A stretch of DNA of 54,575 nucleotides, from positions 1-54,575 of the forward strand of contig NZ_QBKN01000030.1 in NCBI RefSeq assembly GCF_003054175.1. Direction: 5' to 3'. The notes beneath the pieces were generated by a model. It was not told the origin of the DNA and ran no database searches. It saw only the letters and a list, made by a program, of their open reading frames with translations. The stretch is from Allosediminivita pacifica. Lineage in GTDB: Bacteria > Pseudomonadota > Alphaproteobacteria > Rhodobacterales > Rhodobacteraceae. Position 1 is the stretch's first letter; each line of letters starts with the position of its first letter. The position numbers and the translations under genes were made by a program. Below are positions 1 through 8,748 of this stretch, piece by piece.

Positions 1-151
1 ACGAAGAAGTGCGGTGGCCGCCAGACAGGCCGCGCGCTGCGCTACGCCGAATGGCTCCGCGCGCGGCCTCCTACACCACCCCGTGGGGCACTACCGAAGG
101 TCAAGCAGATGCCCCCTGACAAGACCGTGATTTTTGTATCGGTTTGTATCG

Positions 152-182
152 TTGACCTTCCGGCGCAGGAAGGCTTTAGCCC
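152..182 (+). promoter_or_regulatory. CueR/MerR-type promoter
   Basis: TTGACC at 152-157 and TAGCCC at 177-182 are separated by 19 bp, the long spacer of promoters activated by MerR-family regulators. The spacer region holds the dyad CCTTCC-GGCGCA-GGAAGG, very close to the known E. coli copA/CueR site. It lies 31 bp before the DUF2933 gene and probably drives the 213-6355 gene run. No merR-type gene is in the window. Confidence 0.7.
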
Positions 183-212
183 ATCTCCTGTATGCTTGGA
201 GATGCAACGAAA

Positions 213-500
213 ATGAATGAATCTGAAACTCCTGTTGAGAAATCGAGCACGATGCCGGTGATGAAATACGCCATGTGGGCCTGCTGCGCGGTAATGCTGC
301 TTCCAATCGCAGCGTTCGTGATGACGGGGGGACTTGCGGGCGGATTGACCTCCGGGCTCTACGTCTTCGCACCTCTGCTTTTGTGCGTCGCCGCACATTT
401 GATCATGCATCAGATGATGGGAAAATCATGCCATGATACGAAGAGCGAGCGGACCGATGATGTTGCGATCCAGGTGGATCAAAAAGTAGCCGCCAATTAG
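213..500 (+). CDS. DUF2933-like small membrane protein
   Basis: A 95-residue protein with a short polar N-terminus, two hydrophobic segments (about residues 20-40 and 48-65), a His/Met-containing turn after the second helix (HLIMHQMM) and a charged tail. This is the layout of DUF2933 proteins, found beside copper ATPases and cytochromes in Proteobacteria; the function is unknown. A second member lies at 44793-45092. The start at 213 is preferred over the in-frame ATG at 192 because GGAG sits about 10 nt upstream. The gene is first after the CueR-like promoter, so copper-responsive expression is likely (inference). Confidence 0.7.
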   Translation: MNESETPVEKSSTMPVMKYAMWACCAVMLLPIAAFVMTGGLAGGLTSGLYVFAPLLLCVAAHLIMHQMMGKSCHDTKSERTDDVAIQVDQKVAAN

Positions 501-506
501 GCCGGG

Positions 507-737
507 GTGAGATTGGGTATCGTTCGCCGTCTTCTGCCGCTTTGGGCGATGCTCTTACTTGGCGCCTGCGCCCAGACCATCGCGCAATGCGAGCGAAGCG
601 GTGATGTCCGGCTCTCTTCGAGCGGTCAGGTGGCCGACCTGCCTGCAGGTTGTGAGGTAAAGGAAATAACGGGCAGTGGGCTGGCAGTGCTTGAATGTCG
701 GGACGGCAGGGAGGGCTTCGCCTTCGCTTTGGAATAG
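507..737 (+). CDS. small lipoprotein, unknown function
   Basis: A 76-residue protein that opens with a basic, hydrophobic signal ending in a clear lipobox (LLLGAC), so the mature protein would be a lipid-anchored domain of about 56 residues. Three further Cys residues follow the lipobox Cys, which fits periplasmic disulfide chemistry given the DsbA-like and ScsB genes downstream. It starts with GTG, 6 nt after the DUF2933 stop, and precedes the DsbA-like gene by 18 nt, so it is probably in the same transcript. I do not recognise the mature domain. Confidence 0.6.
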   Translation: MRLGIVRRLLPLWAMLLLGACAQTIAQCERSGDVRLSSSGQVADLPAGCEVKEITGSGLAVLECRDGREGFAFALE

Positions 738-755
738 TTGTGAAGGTGACGGGAT

Positions 756-1526
756 ATGATTGAAGGACGGCGGAATACATTGGCAGTTCTTGCGACTGTT
801 GCGGCCGCCTACGCCGGGTTTTGGTATTTTCCGGAACTCGGTTCGACCGAACTCAACTTCGAGGACGTTCAATACCCGCGGGGCTTTCGCAGGCTGTCCG
901 CCAGCGAAAGCTCGAGCGGCTTCGATCTCTTCATCGGAATGAACGCCATGGGTCCGGATAGTCTGGCGGATGCCGAAGCGCGGGTCAGGGCAGATATCTG
1001 CGGTGCGCTCTACGGCGATGACCTGTCTGCAACACAGCGCGTTCCGGTGGCGTTTTTTACAGAGTATTATTGCCCTTATTGCCGTGTTCAGACCAGGACG
1101 CTTGCGGCGCTCGATGCACGTCCCGACAGCAACCTGCGTGCCATCTGGCACGAATTGCCGCTTCTCGGGCAATCGTCGGAGGTCGCGGCCAAGGCGGCGC
1201 TGGCGGCGAAACGCCAGGGTGCCTATGTCGCATTTCATGAACGGCTCATGAAATCCTCGTTTGTGGCGACACCGGAATATTTACAGGCTTTGGCGCGAGA
1301 CATCGGTGTCGATCACCAACGCCTGATTACCGACATGCGAAGCGCCCCTGTTACCGAAGAATTGGAAAACAGTGCTGCTCTCGCACGGGTATTCGGCATT
1401 TTTGGAACGCCCGCCCTGATAATCGGGCGAACGATCATCCAGGGCCAGATCGATGAGAAGACCATTCTGCGTGTTGCCGAGATGGAAATCGAGGAAGATT
1501 GGACGTCCCAGTGTCAGACAGCGTGA
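756..1526 (+). CDS. DsbA-family thiol-disulfide oxidoreductase
   Basis: A 256-residue thioredoxin-fold protein with an N-terminal signal or anchor segment (residues 8-30). The active site is CPYC at residues 106-109 and the cis-Pro loop is GTP in FGIFGTPALIIG near residue 220; the helical insertion between them is typical of DsbA/DsbG/ScsC. It would oxidise or isomerise periplasmic disulfides. Its stop overlaps the start of the ScsB/DsbD gene (TGATG), so the two are translationally coupled. That suggests a ScsC-like role with ScsB as its reductant, as in copper-tolerance scs loci. ScsC versus a general DsbA cannot be settled here. Confidence 0.85.
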   Translation: MIEGRRNTLAVLATVAAAYAGFWYFPELGSTELNFEDVQYPRGFRRLSASESSSGFDLFIGMNAMGPDSLADAEARVRADICGALYGDDLSATQRVPVAFFTEYYCPYCRVQTRTLAALDARPDSNLRAIWHELPLLGQSSEVAAKAALAAKRQGAYVAFHERLMKSSFVATPEYLQALARDIGVDHQRLITDMRSAPVTEELENSAALARVFGIFGTPALIIGRTIIQGQIDEKTILRVAEMEIEEDWTSQCQTA

Positions 1527-3640
1527 TGAACAAATTCTCGCGGCTTTTCGTCGCAAAGCTGATTCTGCTGGTCTGCCTCGGTTTTCTCGGCGCGGGGCTG
1601 GCCAGTATGTCGAACGCCGCCGAATCCGGGAGCTTTTCCAACCCGGCTCTCGAGGCGCGTCTGATCGCAGCCGAAAACGGAGTCGGCCCGAACGCGACGT
1701 CCCTGTCCGCCGGGCTGCATCTGAAGTTGGGCGAGGGCTGGAAGACCTATTGGCGGTCCCCGGGCGAGGTCGGCATCCCGCCCTCGATCGACTGGGCGGG
1801 ATCGGAGAATGTGGAAGAGGTCGAATTGCTCTGGCCCGCCCCGGAACGGTTCACGGCCTTCGGGATCGAGAATTTCGGATATCACGACGAGGTCGTATTT
1901 CCGCTGCGTATCGCATTGTCCGACCCCGGCGCGCCGGTGCGATTGAACGCCAATGTCACGCTTCTGACCTGCTCGACCGTTTGCGTCCCGCAGGAGTTCA
2001 CACTGACCCTGTCGCTGCCACGAGCCAGCGGAATCGACGCGGATGCGGCGGCGCTCATCTCGGCCTATGCCGAAAAGGTGCCGGAGGAGGGGGCTGAGAG
2101 CGGTATCTCGATCCAGTCGGCCTATCTCGACCCGGACATGACCGCCCTGACGCTGGTCGCACACAGTGAGCGTCCCTTCGCGGGCCCGGATGTCTTTCCC
2201 GAACTGGGCGCGGGCACGGCATTCGGCAAGCCGGATATTCGTCTGGGCGACGGGGGCCGTCTGCTCTGGGCCCGATTGCCCGTTCTGAGCGCGGCCGCGG
2301 ATCTGCCCGATCTGCGGATCACCGTGACCGATGGCGACCGTGCGGCCAGCCTGTTCACGGAGTTGGCCGATGCAGCACCGCAGCCGCCCTTCGCCCTGGA
2401 CCGCGTGCTGCCGGGTCTGGCGGAACTGGCCTGGATCGCCGCAATCGCCTTCCTCGGCGGTCTTGTCCTGAACGTCATGCCCTGCGTGCTGCCGGTGCTC
2501 TCCATCAAGCTGTCCTCGGCGATGAAGAGCCGCGACCAGGGCGTGGGCCGTATTCGCAAGGGGTTTGCCGTCTCCGCACTCGGCGTTCTGGCGTTCATGT
2601 GGTCGCTCGCCGCTTTGACCCTCGCGGCGCGCGGTCTGGGGATGACCGTGGGCTGGGGGCTGCAATTCCAGAACCCCGTATTCTTGGCGGTGATGTTCAT
2701 TGTCCTGGCCGTGTTTTCCGCCAACCTTTTCGGGGCATTCGAAATCGAGCTGCCGTCTTCCTTGCAGACCCGGCTCGCCCGCGCCGGCGGTGGCAAAGGC
2801 TATAGCGGCGACTTTGCGACAGGTGCCTTTGCCGCCATCCTCGCGACACCCTGTTCGGCGCCGTTCCTGGGCACGGCTGTTGCCTTTGCGCTGGCCGGGC
2901 GGCTGCTCGATATCGCGGTGATCTTCACGGCCCTGGGGATCGGTCTGGCCTTGCCCTATCTCATCGTTGCCGCGTTTCCGGCGGCGATCTCGCGCCTGCC
3001 GAAACCGGGCCGCTGGATGCTGTGGCTGAAGATCCTGCTGGGGCTGGCATTGGCGGGCACAGCCGGCTGGCTGTTCTGGGTGCTGATCGGTGTCGGTGGC
3101 ATGACGTCCGCGCTTGCGGTTCTGACAGCCAGCGCAGTCCTCGTCGTGATTCTGTCTTTCAGTCGCCTGGCCGCAGGTGCTCGCTTGTCCGGGGCTGCGG
3201 CCACGGGCGCGTTGGCCATCTTCCTGGCGGGATTCCTTTCTGCGGCCGGCACGCCGAACGCCAAGCCGGCGACGGACTGGGCCGCATTCGACCGTCGAGA
3301 AATTCCGAAGCTCGTGTCGCGCGGAGAGGTGGTTTTCGTGGATGTGACCGCCGATTGGTGTCTCACCTGCAAGGCCAACAAGGCGCTCGTGCTTGACCGC
3401 GCGCCGGTTCGAACGGCCCTTCGCGCGCCGGGCGTGACGGCGATGCAGGCCGATTGGACCCGGCCCGACGAGGCAATCTCGCGCTATCTGGAGACCTTCG
3501 ACCGCTACGGTATTCCGTTCAACGCTGTCTATGGACCCGGCGCTCCCGAGGGTATCGTCCTGCCCGAGCTCCTGTCGTCCGAAGCGGTTCTATCAGCGCT
3601 CGAGAAGGCGGCGGAGCGCGCGGTGGCGTCGGGCGGATAG
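1526..3640 (+). CDS. ScsB/DsbD-family protein-disulfide reductase
   Basis: A 704-residue inner-membrane protein. It has a signal sequence, a periplasmic N-terminal domain with a CxxxC pair (CSTVC), an eight-helix DsbD-type core with the two essential Cys in MPCVLPV and ATPCSAPF, and a C-terminal thioredoxin domain with WCLTC. Such proteins carry electrons from cytoplasmic thioredoxin across the membrane to periplasmic thiol proteins. The start at ATG 1526, overlapping the upstream TGA, is preferred over TTG 1499 because it begins a normal signal peptide. The coupling to a DsbA-like partner and the CueR-like promoter point to the suppressor-of-copper-sensitivity branch. Confidence 0.88.
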   Translation: MNKFSRLFVAKLILLVCLGFLGAGLASMSNAAESGSFSNPALEARLIAAENGVGPNATSLSAGLHLKLGEGWKTYWRSPGEVGIPPSIDWAGSENVEEVELLWPAPERFTAFGIENFGYHDEVVFPLRIALSDPGAPVRLNANVTLLTCSTVCVPQEFTLTLSLPRASGIDADAAALISAYAEKVPEEGAESGISIQSAYLDPDMTALTLVAHSERPFAGPDVFPELGAGTAFGKPDIRLGDGGRLLWARLPVLSAAADLPDLRITVTDGDRAASLFTELADAAPQPPFALDRVLPGLAELAWIAAIAFLGGLVLNVMPCVLPVLSIKLSSAMKSRDQGVGRIRKGFAVSALGVLAFMWSLAALTLAARGLGMTVGWGLQFQNPVFLAVMFIVLAVFSANLFGAFEIELPSSLQTRLARAGGGKGYSGDFATGAFAAILATPCSAPFLGTAVAFALAGRLLDIAVIFTALGIGLALPYLIVAAFPAAISRLPKPGRWMLWLKILLGLALAGTAGWLFWVLIGVGGMTSALAVLTASAVLVVILSFSRLAAGARLSGAAATGALAIFLAGFLSAAGTPNAKPATDWAAFDRREIPKLVSRGEVVFVDVTADWCLTCKANKALVLDRAPVRTALRAPGVTAMQADWTRPDEAISRYLETFDRYGIPFNAVYGPGAPEGIVLPELLSSEAVLSALEKAAERAVASGG

Positions 3641-3694
3641 GGCGCGCTCTTCATGTGGGGAGGCATCAATAAACTGCCACGGAAAGGAGGTTCG

Positions 3695-4639
3695 ATGAGT
3701 TCCGAAACAGAATTCCATATTCGTGGACACGGATCGCACATGCCGACAAGCGGGCGGGGTATGGTCATCTCGGCCTGGCTGACCGGCGTCTATTTCATCA
3801 TTGAGCTTGGTATCGGGCTCTGGACCGGATCGATCGCTGTCCTGTCGGATGCATTCCACACGTTTTCCGCCGTGGGCGGAATCCTCGTCGCCGTGGGCGC
3901 GGCCCGGCTTTCCCGGCGGCCTGCCGATGCAACATTCAGCTTTGGCTGGTACCGCTCCGAAATCCTCGGCGCGCTGGTGAATGGCGGGTTCCTGGCCGGA
4001 ATGGCCTTCGTCGTTATCTATATGGCCGCGATGCGGTTGAACGCGCCCATCGACCTGCCGACAGGGCCAATGCTGCTTGCTGCAGCCGGGGGTCTTGTGA
4101 CGGAGTTCATTTCGCTTGGCCTCATCTGGAAACAGAGCCGGAGCGACATGAACGTGCGCGGCGCGCTCTGGCACATCATCCAGACCTTCGTGGGCAGCCT
4201 GCTCATCATCGTCACGGCGCTGGTGATCCGCTTTACCGGTTTCCTGATGATCGACCCACTTCTGGGCATGGCTTTCGGCTTCGTGCTGCTCTGGGCCAGC
4301 TGGGGCATCCTGCGGGATGCGGCGCGGCTCTTGATGGAGGCAGCGCCGAGCGAGATAGATTTGAACTCGGTGATCGCGGATCTGGAAGCGCTCGACGGTG
4401 TGCACGACGCGCATCATGTCCACGCATGGACATTGACCAGCGGGCGGAACGTGTTTTCGGCGCACCTTCGCGTGGGTGACGGCGTGGACCCGCAGGCGGT
4501 GCAACGACGGGCGCACCGCTTGCTGCGCCGCGATCACGGCTTCTTCTTCGTAACGCTCCAGACTGAAACCGAGTGTCTGGACGAGTCGGGTGCCGAGACG
4601 ATCGATATCACCTCGGGCCATCAGGTCGGCCATGTCTGA
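3695..4639 (+). CDS. CDF-family cation transporter with altered metal site
   Basis: A 314-residue protein with six predicted membrane helices and a C-terminal cytoplasmic ferredoxin-like domain containing HDAHHVHAW, typical of cation diffusion facilitators. The start at 3695 has a strong AAAGGAGG 5-12 nt upstream. The TM2 and TM5 HxxxD motifs that form the transport site in ZitB/CzcD-like members read H55-xxx-A59 and H160-xxx-T164 here, so both acidic ligands are missing; D52 one turn earlier is kept. Either the substrate or coupling differs or another residue substitutes. The stop lies inside the start of the next gene, so they are coupled. Confidence 0.82.
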   Translation: MSSETEFHIRGHGSHMPTSGRGMVISAWLTGVYFIIELGIGLWTGSIAVLSDAFHTFSAVGGILVAVGAARLSRRPADATFSFGWYRSEILGALVNGGFLAGMAFVVIYMAAMRLNAPIDLPTGPMLLAAAGGLVTEFISLGLIWKQSRSDMNVRGALWHIIQTFVGSLLIIVTALVIRFTGFLMIDPLLGMAFGFVLLWASWGILRDAARLLMEAAPSEIDLNSVIADLEALDGVHDAHHVHAWTLTSGRNVFSAHLRVGDGVDPQAVQRRAHRLLRRDHGFFFVTLQTETECLDESGAETIDITSGHQVGHV

Positions 4640-5408
4640 CGGTTCGCTCCGCTTGTGGCTGGCACGCAAGCTGATCGGGCGCATCGTCGCCCGGGCGGCG
4701 GGGCGCGGCCTTGCCACGCGTGGCCTGCGCGACACGGAGGGGTGCGAGATCCGTTGGCTGACGCCCGAAATCGAGGCATTCGTGGTGGCGATGACCGCGG
4801 AAACCGTCCGCCTTCGCCCCCATGCGCAGCAGGCAGAGCTTCCGACTTTCGGTAGCCGGCTGATGGTGGAAATGGCGATCTGGACGATTGCGGCCGACCG
4901 CAGCCTGCGCGCTTGTGGCATCGCGCCCGAGACCGCGCGACAGGTGGTCGCCGATCTCGGCTGGGACATCTACCGGCGGATGCTGGCGCTCAGCGCATTG
5001 CCCGTGCGCCTGCTCACCCGCGATTCCGGCCGTCGGCTGCGCTGGACCATCCGCGCGCTGCTGGTGTTTCCCTTCGCGCCCTCCGGTGCGCCGGGTTACG
5101 CCGTTCGGGTCAGCCGGGACGGGGACGACCTGTTCACGCATTTCACCCATTGCCCGCCGCAGAGCTTCGTGCGCCGCATCGCCCGGGCGGAGGACGATCC
5201 TGAGTCGCTGGAGTCGTTCCGGCAGAGCTGGTGCCGCTACGACTGGCCCGGTGCCGACGTCATCGCCGGGGATGGCCAGCGCGGTCACTATCGCCGCCGG
5301 CGTACTCTGTCCCATGGCGACCCGGTCTGCGACATGTGCTGGATCGGGAACGCGAGCCGCGACGCAATAAGTGGCCAGGAGGACCGCGACGAGCCGGCGG
5401 CGTCCTGA
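4632..5408 (+). CDS. stand-alone ATC-hydrolase-like domain protein
   Basis: A 258-residue soluble protein that overlaps the end of the CDF gene by 8 nt. Its C-terminal half matches the C-terminus of the UbiB-like protein at 47347-49416 in motif order: GWDIYRRM, a FPF...PGY turn, a Cys-Pro pair, WC..D, and a final GDPVCDMCW. I place both in the L-2-amino-thiazoline-4-carboxylate hydrolase-like family (PF14196 type) from the spacing of Cys and aromatic motifs; this is a family-level guess. The conserved Cys residues could bind metal or form the active site. Function in the copper/redox gene run is unknown. Confidence 0.55.
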   Translation: MSDGSLRLWLARKLIGRIVARAAGRGLATRGLRDTEGCEIRWLTPEIEAFVVAMTAETVRLRPHAQQAELPTFGSRLMVEMAIWTIAADRSLRACGIAPETARQVVADLGWDIYRRMLALSALPVRLLTRDSGRRLRWTIRALLVFPFAPSGAPGYAVRVSRDGDDLFTHFTHCPPQSFVRRIARAEDDPESLESFRQSWCRYDWPGADVIAGDGQRGHYRRRRTLSHGDPVCDMCWIGNASRDAISGQEDRDEPAAS

Positions 5409-5440
5409 GAGCGTGAACGAGAGAGGATCAGAACCGACCC

Positions 5441-6355
5441 ATGCGCACCATCCTGTTACTGCTTCTCATCACCTTCTCGGAGGCGACAATCGGCGTCTTC
5501 GTCAAGCTGACAGGCGGTCTGATCCCGATCCACACGGTGAATTTCTACGCCATCCTCACGGCCGCGCTGTTCCTCATGATTCTGATGCCGTTCGCAACCG
5601 GGAACCAGCTTCGCGTTCCGTGGAAGAACCTCAAGGACACCGCCATCATCGGTATGCTGATCGCCACCCAGATCAGCGTCTTCAATTACGCCATGACCCT
5701 GGTGCCGATTGCCAACGCGGTCATTTTCTGGAGTATCGCGCCGTTCTTCACCTTCATATTCTCGGCGCTGTTTCTCGATGAGAAAGCAAGCTGGGGTCAC
5801 TACCTGACCTTCGCGGTCGCCATCATGGGCATTGTTCTCGCGAAACCGCTGGAGGGCGGATACATGGTCGGAAATCTTGTCGCGCTTGCCGATGGGGCGA
5901 TCTATGCCGCGATGATCACCTACATGCGCCACGAAGGCAAATCCGAGACCGGTAACGACATCGCCTGGTCCATGCTTGTTGCCGCCCTCGTGCTGTCGCC
6001 GGTGCTGGTGATCTTCGGACCCGGCGACATCATGGCAATGACAGTCAATGAGCGGATCGGCATTGCTGCTCCGGCCGGGCTCTGGGCGCTGATGCTGGGA
6101 CTGGTCTCTACCGGGTTCGCCTATTTCGGCATCTCGCTTGTGCTGAAGACGCTGAACGCCAACGTCTATTCGCTGGTCGACATCATCGTATCGCCGGTGG
6201 TTGCGGCAACGCTGGGCTTTCTCGTATTCGGAGAGGTCCCGGCGACGGGCATGATCTATGGCGGCGCGTTGCTTCTGACGGCCGGGTTCGTCCTGACCCG
6301 TCTGACCACCCGGGACGATCCAAACCTTGCGGCGCATCCCTGTCAGTGCACCTGA
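5441..6355 (+). CDS. EamA/DMT-family transporter
   Basis: A 304-residue protein with about ten membrane helices in two repeated EamA halves (GVFVKLTGG in the first, a matching LGFLVFGEVP helix end in the second). Members export metabolites or amino acids; the substrate cannot be read from sequence. It follows the ATC-hydrolase-like gene by 32 nt on the same strand and may end the operon that begins at 213. A second, only distantly similar EamA protein is at 28412-29293. Confidence 0.85.
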   Translation: MRTILLLLLITFSEATIGVFVKLTGGLIPIHTVNFYAILTAALFLMILMPFATGNQLRVPWKNLKDTAIIGMLIATQISVFNYAMTLVPIANAVIFWSIAPFFTFIFSALFLDEKASWGHYLTFAVAIMGIVLAKPLEGGYMVGNLVALADGAIYAAMITYMRHEGKSETGNDIAWSMLVAALVLSPVLVIFGPGDIMAMTVNERIGIAAPAGLWALMLGLVSTGFAYFGISLVLKTLNANVYSLVDIIVSPVVAATLGFLVFGEVPATGMIYGGALLLTAGFVLTRLTTRDDPNLAAHPCQCT

Positions 6356-6391
6356 TCGCATTGGCAGGGAAACCATAGCGCTGTTTCGGCC

Positions 6392-7159
6392 TCAGCCGGG
6401 CAGCTCTGACATCGCCTGCCGGATTTCCTGCGCACGCGGGTCGTCGGGAGGCAGGGTCTCGGCGAGCCTGTTGGCGGTCAGATATGCCTCCCGCGCCTTC
6501 GCCGCCTCACCGAGGACGCGATAGGCGTTGCCCAGTCGCATCCAGCCATCCAGGTCATCAGGGTCGTCCCGCAGCCGCTCGGCCAGCCGCTCAACCATCG
6601 AGCGAATAAAGGCGGCCCTGTCGTCCTCGCTCATGTCCGCTGCGGCGGCGACATCGCCCGCGGTGGGGCCCGGCGTATCGCCGCCAGCCGTGGGCGCGAA
6701 TGCCGCGAGGCTGACCGGCTCGCGGCCGAGCGTCTCGCCGATGCTGTTGGCCTGCGCGACGAACGCCTCCATCCAGGGCGCGGGGCCATTGGCCGCGTCC
6801 AGCCGGGCAATCAGCAGATCGTGGGCCTCCGCGCCGTCGCCCGCCTGATCGAGCGCGATGGCCTCGTAGTACGTGGCCGCCGGATTGGACGGATCCATGT
6901 CGCGTGCCCGTCCGATGGCCGCGCGGGCCGCGGGCGTCACGATCCCGTCATCCGCGGCGATCAGCGCCTCGGCGTATTGCGACAGGATGGCCGAACTGGC
7001 ATCCGGGCGCTCGGTCACGTTCTCCATGGCGGATACCGCATCCCTGTAGCGGCCCATGCGCATGTAGGTTTGGCCAAGCAACATCCACCCCTCGGTCGGG
7101 CCACCGCCCGGATCGCTTTGCAGGCGCTCCAGCAAACGTACCGTCAACCCGGCGATTTC
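6392..7159 (-). pseudogene. ccmI: ccmI (cytochrome c biogenesis) 3' fragment cut by IS3 element
   Basis: About 250 residues of TPR-rich protein: GWMLLGQTYMRMGRY near the start and GWMRLGNAYRVLGE near the end are TPR helices, joined by an Ala/Gly-rich linker. This is the C-terminal periplasmic region of CcmI/CycH, which holds apocytochrome c for haem attachment. The N-terminal membrane part is missing, and the frame runs straight into the IS3 left end at 7160. The other half does not appear beyond the IS. A TTG near 7147 could allow translation, but the product would lack its membrane anchor. Confidence 0.75.
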
Positions 7160-7232
7160 TGTCCGTCGTCAGATGATTTGGAACACGAGCGGGTGATCTT
7201 GAACGGAGGGTCTGGCTCTTTGGGACTTCAGT

Positions 7233-8213
7233 CTATGCGGCTGTCTGACGATGCAGCAAGCGGCGTTTTTTGATCGTCTTGGCTTTGATCTCCTTTCGTC
7301 GTTTTCGTATAGTGTCCGCTCTGCCCAGGTAGACGTCGGCGGGGGTGAGGTTGCCGAGGCTCTCGTGGTAGCGGTGATGGTTGTAGTGATCGATGAAGTC
7401 TCCGATGGCCGCTTCCAGCGCTCCGGGCAGGTAGTAGTTCTCGAGGAGGACCCGGTTCTTCAGGGTCTGGTGCCAGCGCTCGATCTTACCCTGGGTTTGA
7501 GGGTGGCGCGGGGCACCGCGAACGTGATCCATGCCTTGGTCCCCAAGCCAGTCAGCCAGCTCCCCGGAGATGTAGGATGCGCCATTGTCGCTGAGCAGCC
7601 GGGGCCGATGCGCGACCGTGGCGCGGTCACAGCCAGATGCGACCAGAGCATCCTCCAGGGTGGCGGTCACATCCGAGGTCTTCATCGTGGTGCAGAGCCG
7701 CCAGGCGATGACGTAGCGGCTGAAGTCGTCGAGGATGGTCGACAGGTAGAACCAACCCCATCCGACCACCTTGAAGTAGGTGAAGTCGGTCTGCCAGAGC
7801 TGGTTCGGTCGAACGGTCTTCTCATAGAACTCGTCGGCTGCCTTGATGACCAAGAACGCCGGGCTGGTGATCAGGTCTTGGGCTTTCAAGAGCCTGTAAA
7901 CGCTGGCTTCGGAGACGAAGTATCGTCGGGTGTCTGTGAACCGGACTGCCAGCTCCCGGGGCGACAGCTCCGGCTCGTCGAGGGCCAACTCGACGACCTC
8001 CTCGCGCACCTTGTCCGGGATCCGGTTCCATACCCGGGATGGACCCGAGGTTTGGTCCTCGAGCCCGCCTTCGCCCATGGCCAGATAACGATCATACCAG
8101 CGATAGAAGGTCGTTCTTGGGATGCCCAGGAGGTCCAGGGTCTGCTTCGCCGACAAGTGTGATTGCTCGACCTGCCGGATGATCTCGAGCTTCTCGGAGG
8201 CGGGATATCTCAT
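7233..8213 (-). CDS. IS3-family transposase OrfB
   Basis: A 326-residue DDE integrase. The N-terminus has a helix-turn-helix (SAKQTLDLLGIPRTTFYRWY), followed by a catalytic core with D in WQTDFTYF, D in LSDNGASYI and E in GKIERWHQTLKNR, then the usual IS3 tail. All three catalytic residues are present, so the protein may be active. It overlaps OrfA by 4 nt (ATGA). Making the OrfAB fusion would need a frameshift, but no obvious slippery run is seen at the junction. Confidence 0.92.
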   Translation of the reverse strand: MRYPASEKLEIIRQVEQSHLSAKQTLDLLGIPRTTFYRWYDRYLAMGEGGLEDQTSGPSRVWNRIPDKVREEVVELALDEPELSPRELAVRFTDTRRYFVSEASVYRLLKAQDLITSPAFLVIKAADEFYEKTVRPNQLWQTDFTYFKVVGWGWFYLSTILDDFSRYVIAWRLCTTMKTSDVTATLEDALVASGCDRATVAHRPRLLSDNGASYISGELADWLGDQGMDHVRGAPRHPQTQGKIERWHQTLKNRVLLENYYLPGALEAAIGDFIDHYNHHRYHESLGNLTPADVYLGRADTIRKRRKEIKAKTIKKRRLLHRQTAA

Positions 8214-8590
8214 TCCTCGAACTCCCCATCCCCGAGCATGCTTTTCTTGAGCAGGCGGTTCTCCAAGGTGAGATCGGCCACAGCCTCCTTCAAAGCGGCG
8301 GCCTCATGCCGCAAATCCTTGACCTCGGGGCTGGTCGCCTGTCGGGCCGTGTCGCCTGCGAGCCGCTTCTTGCCGGCCTCGAGGAACTCCTTCGACCAGC
8401 TGTAATACAGGCTCGTCGCGATCCCCTCGCGTCGGCACAACTCGGCAATGCTGTCTTCGCCGCGCAGGCCCTCCAGCACGATCCGGATCTTCTCCTCAGC
8501 CGAATGATGCTTCCTGGTGCGCCGCCGAATATCCTTTACGACCTTCTCGGCGGGCTCTTTCCGCGTTCCGGGTTTCTGTCTCATCTCCAC
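8210..8590 (-). CDS. IS3-family transposase OrfA
   Basis: A 126-residue protein with the transposase_8 helix-turn-helix (HSAEEKIRIVLEGLRG, then IAELCRREGIATSLYYSW) and a C-terminal leucine-zipper-like helix ending in LTLENRLLKKSML, as in IS3 OrfA proteins. It binds the inverted repeats and dimerises with OrfB or OrfAB. It begins 78 nt inside the right end of the element and overlaps the OrfB start. Confidence 0.9.
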   Translation of the reverse strand: MEMRQKPGTRKEPAEKVVKDIRRRTRKHHSAEEKIRIVLEGLRGEDSIAELCRREGIATSLYYSWSKEFLEAGKKRLAGDTARQATSPEVKDLRHEAAALKEAVADLTLENRLLKKSMLGDGEFEE

Positions 8591-8637
8591 TCCTTGGCGG
8601 TTACGATGAGCCAGAAGCCCTCCGTTACAAAGTCAAC

Positions 8638-8748
8638 TCAGATGTCCCACAGGTGCTGACGGGGGACACCATCGTAGATATCGGCCATGCCCGGCGTTGC
8701 GACGAAGAGGAGCGATCCTGCAGAGATGACTGAGCCGTTGAGTTTCAT
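8638..8748 (-). pseudogene. secreted-protein gene truncated by IS3 element
   Basis: The first 26-27 codons encode a signal peptide (hydrophobic core SVISAGSLLFVATPG, cleavage after GMA) and the start of a mature protein (DIYDG). At 8668 the frame enters the IS right end and stops after a few IS-encoded residues, at 36 residues in total. The ATG overlaps the stop of the sensor kinase (ATGA), so this was the translationally coupled third gene of the two-component operon. Too little remains to name the family; a periplasmic metal-binding protein would fit the context. Confidence 0.65.

Larger units (their letters stand above)
7160..8668 (-). mobile_element. IS3-family insertion sequence, about 1509 bp
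   Basis: Two overlapping transposase frames lie between imperfect terminal inverted repeats. The left end reads TGTCCGTCGTCAG from 7160 and the right end, read inward, TGTCCCCCGTCAG from 8668. A second shared block, AACGGAGGG, begins 42 nt in from both ends, which fixes the boundaries. No target duplication is visible: the flanks are ATTTC on the left and CCATC on the right. Different truncated genes lie on the two sides, so this copy probably results from recombination or an adjacent deletion rather than simple insertion. Confidence 0.85.

Noticed and set aside
42-410. Open frame on the minus strand opposite the first gene
   Set aside because: It is Arg/His-rich, has no family-like motif and overlaps the CueR-like promoter and DUF2933 gene; a typical shadow in GC-rich DNA.
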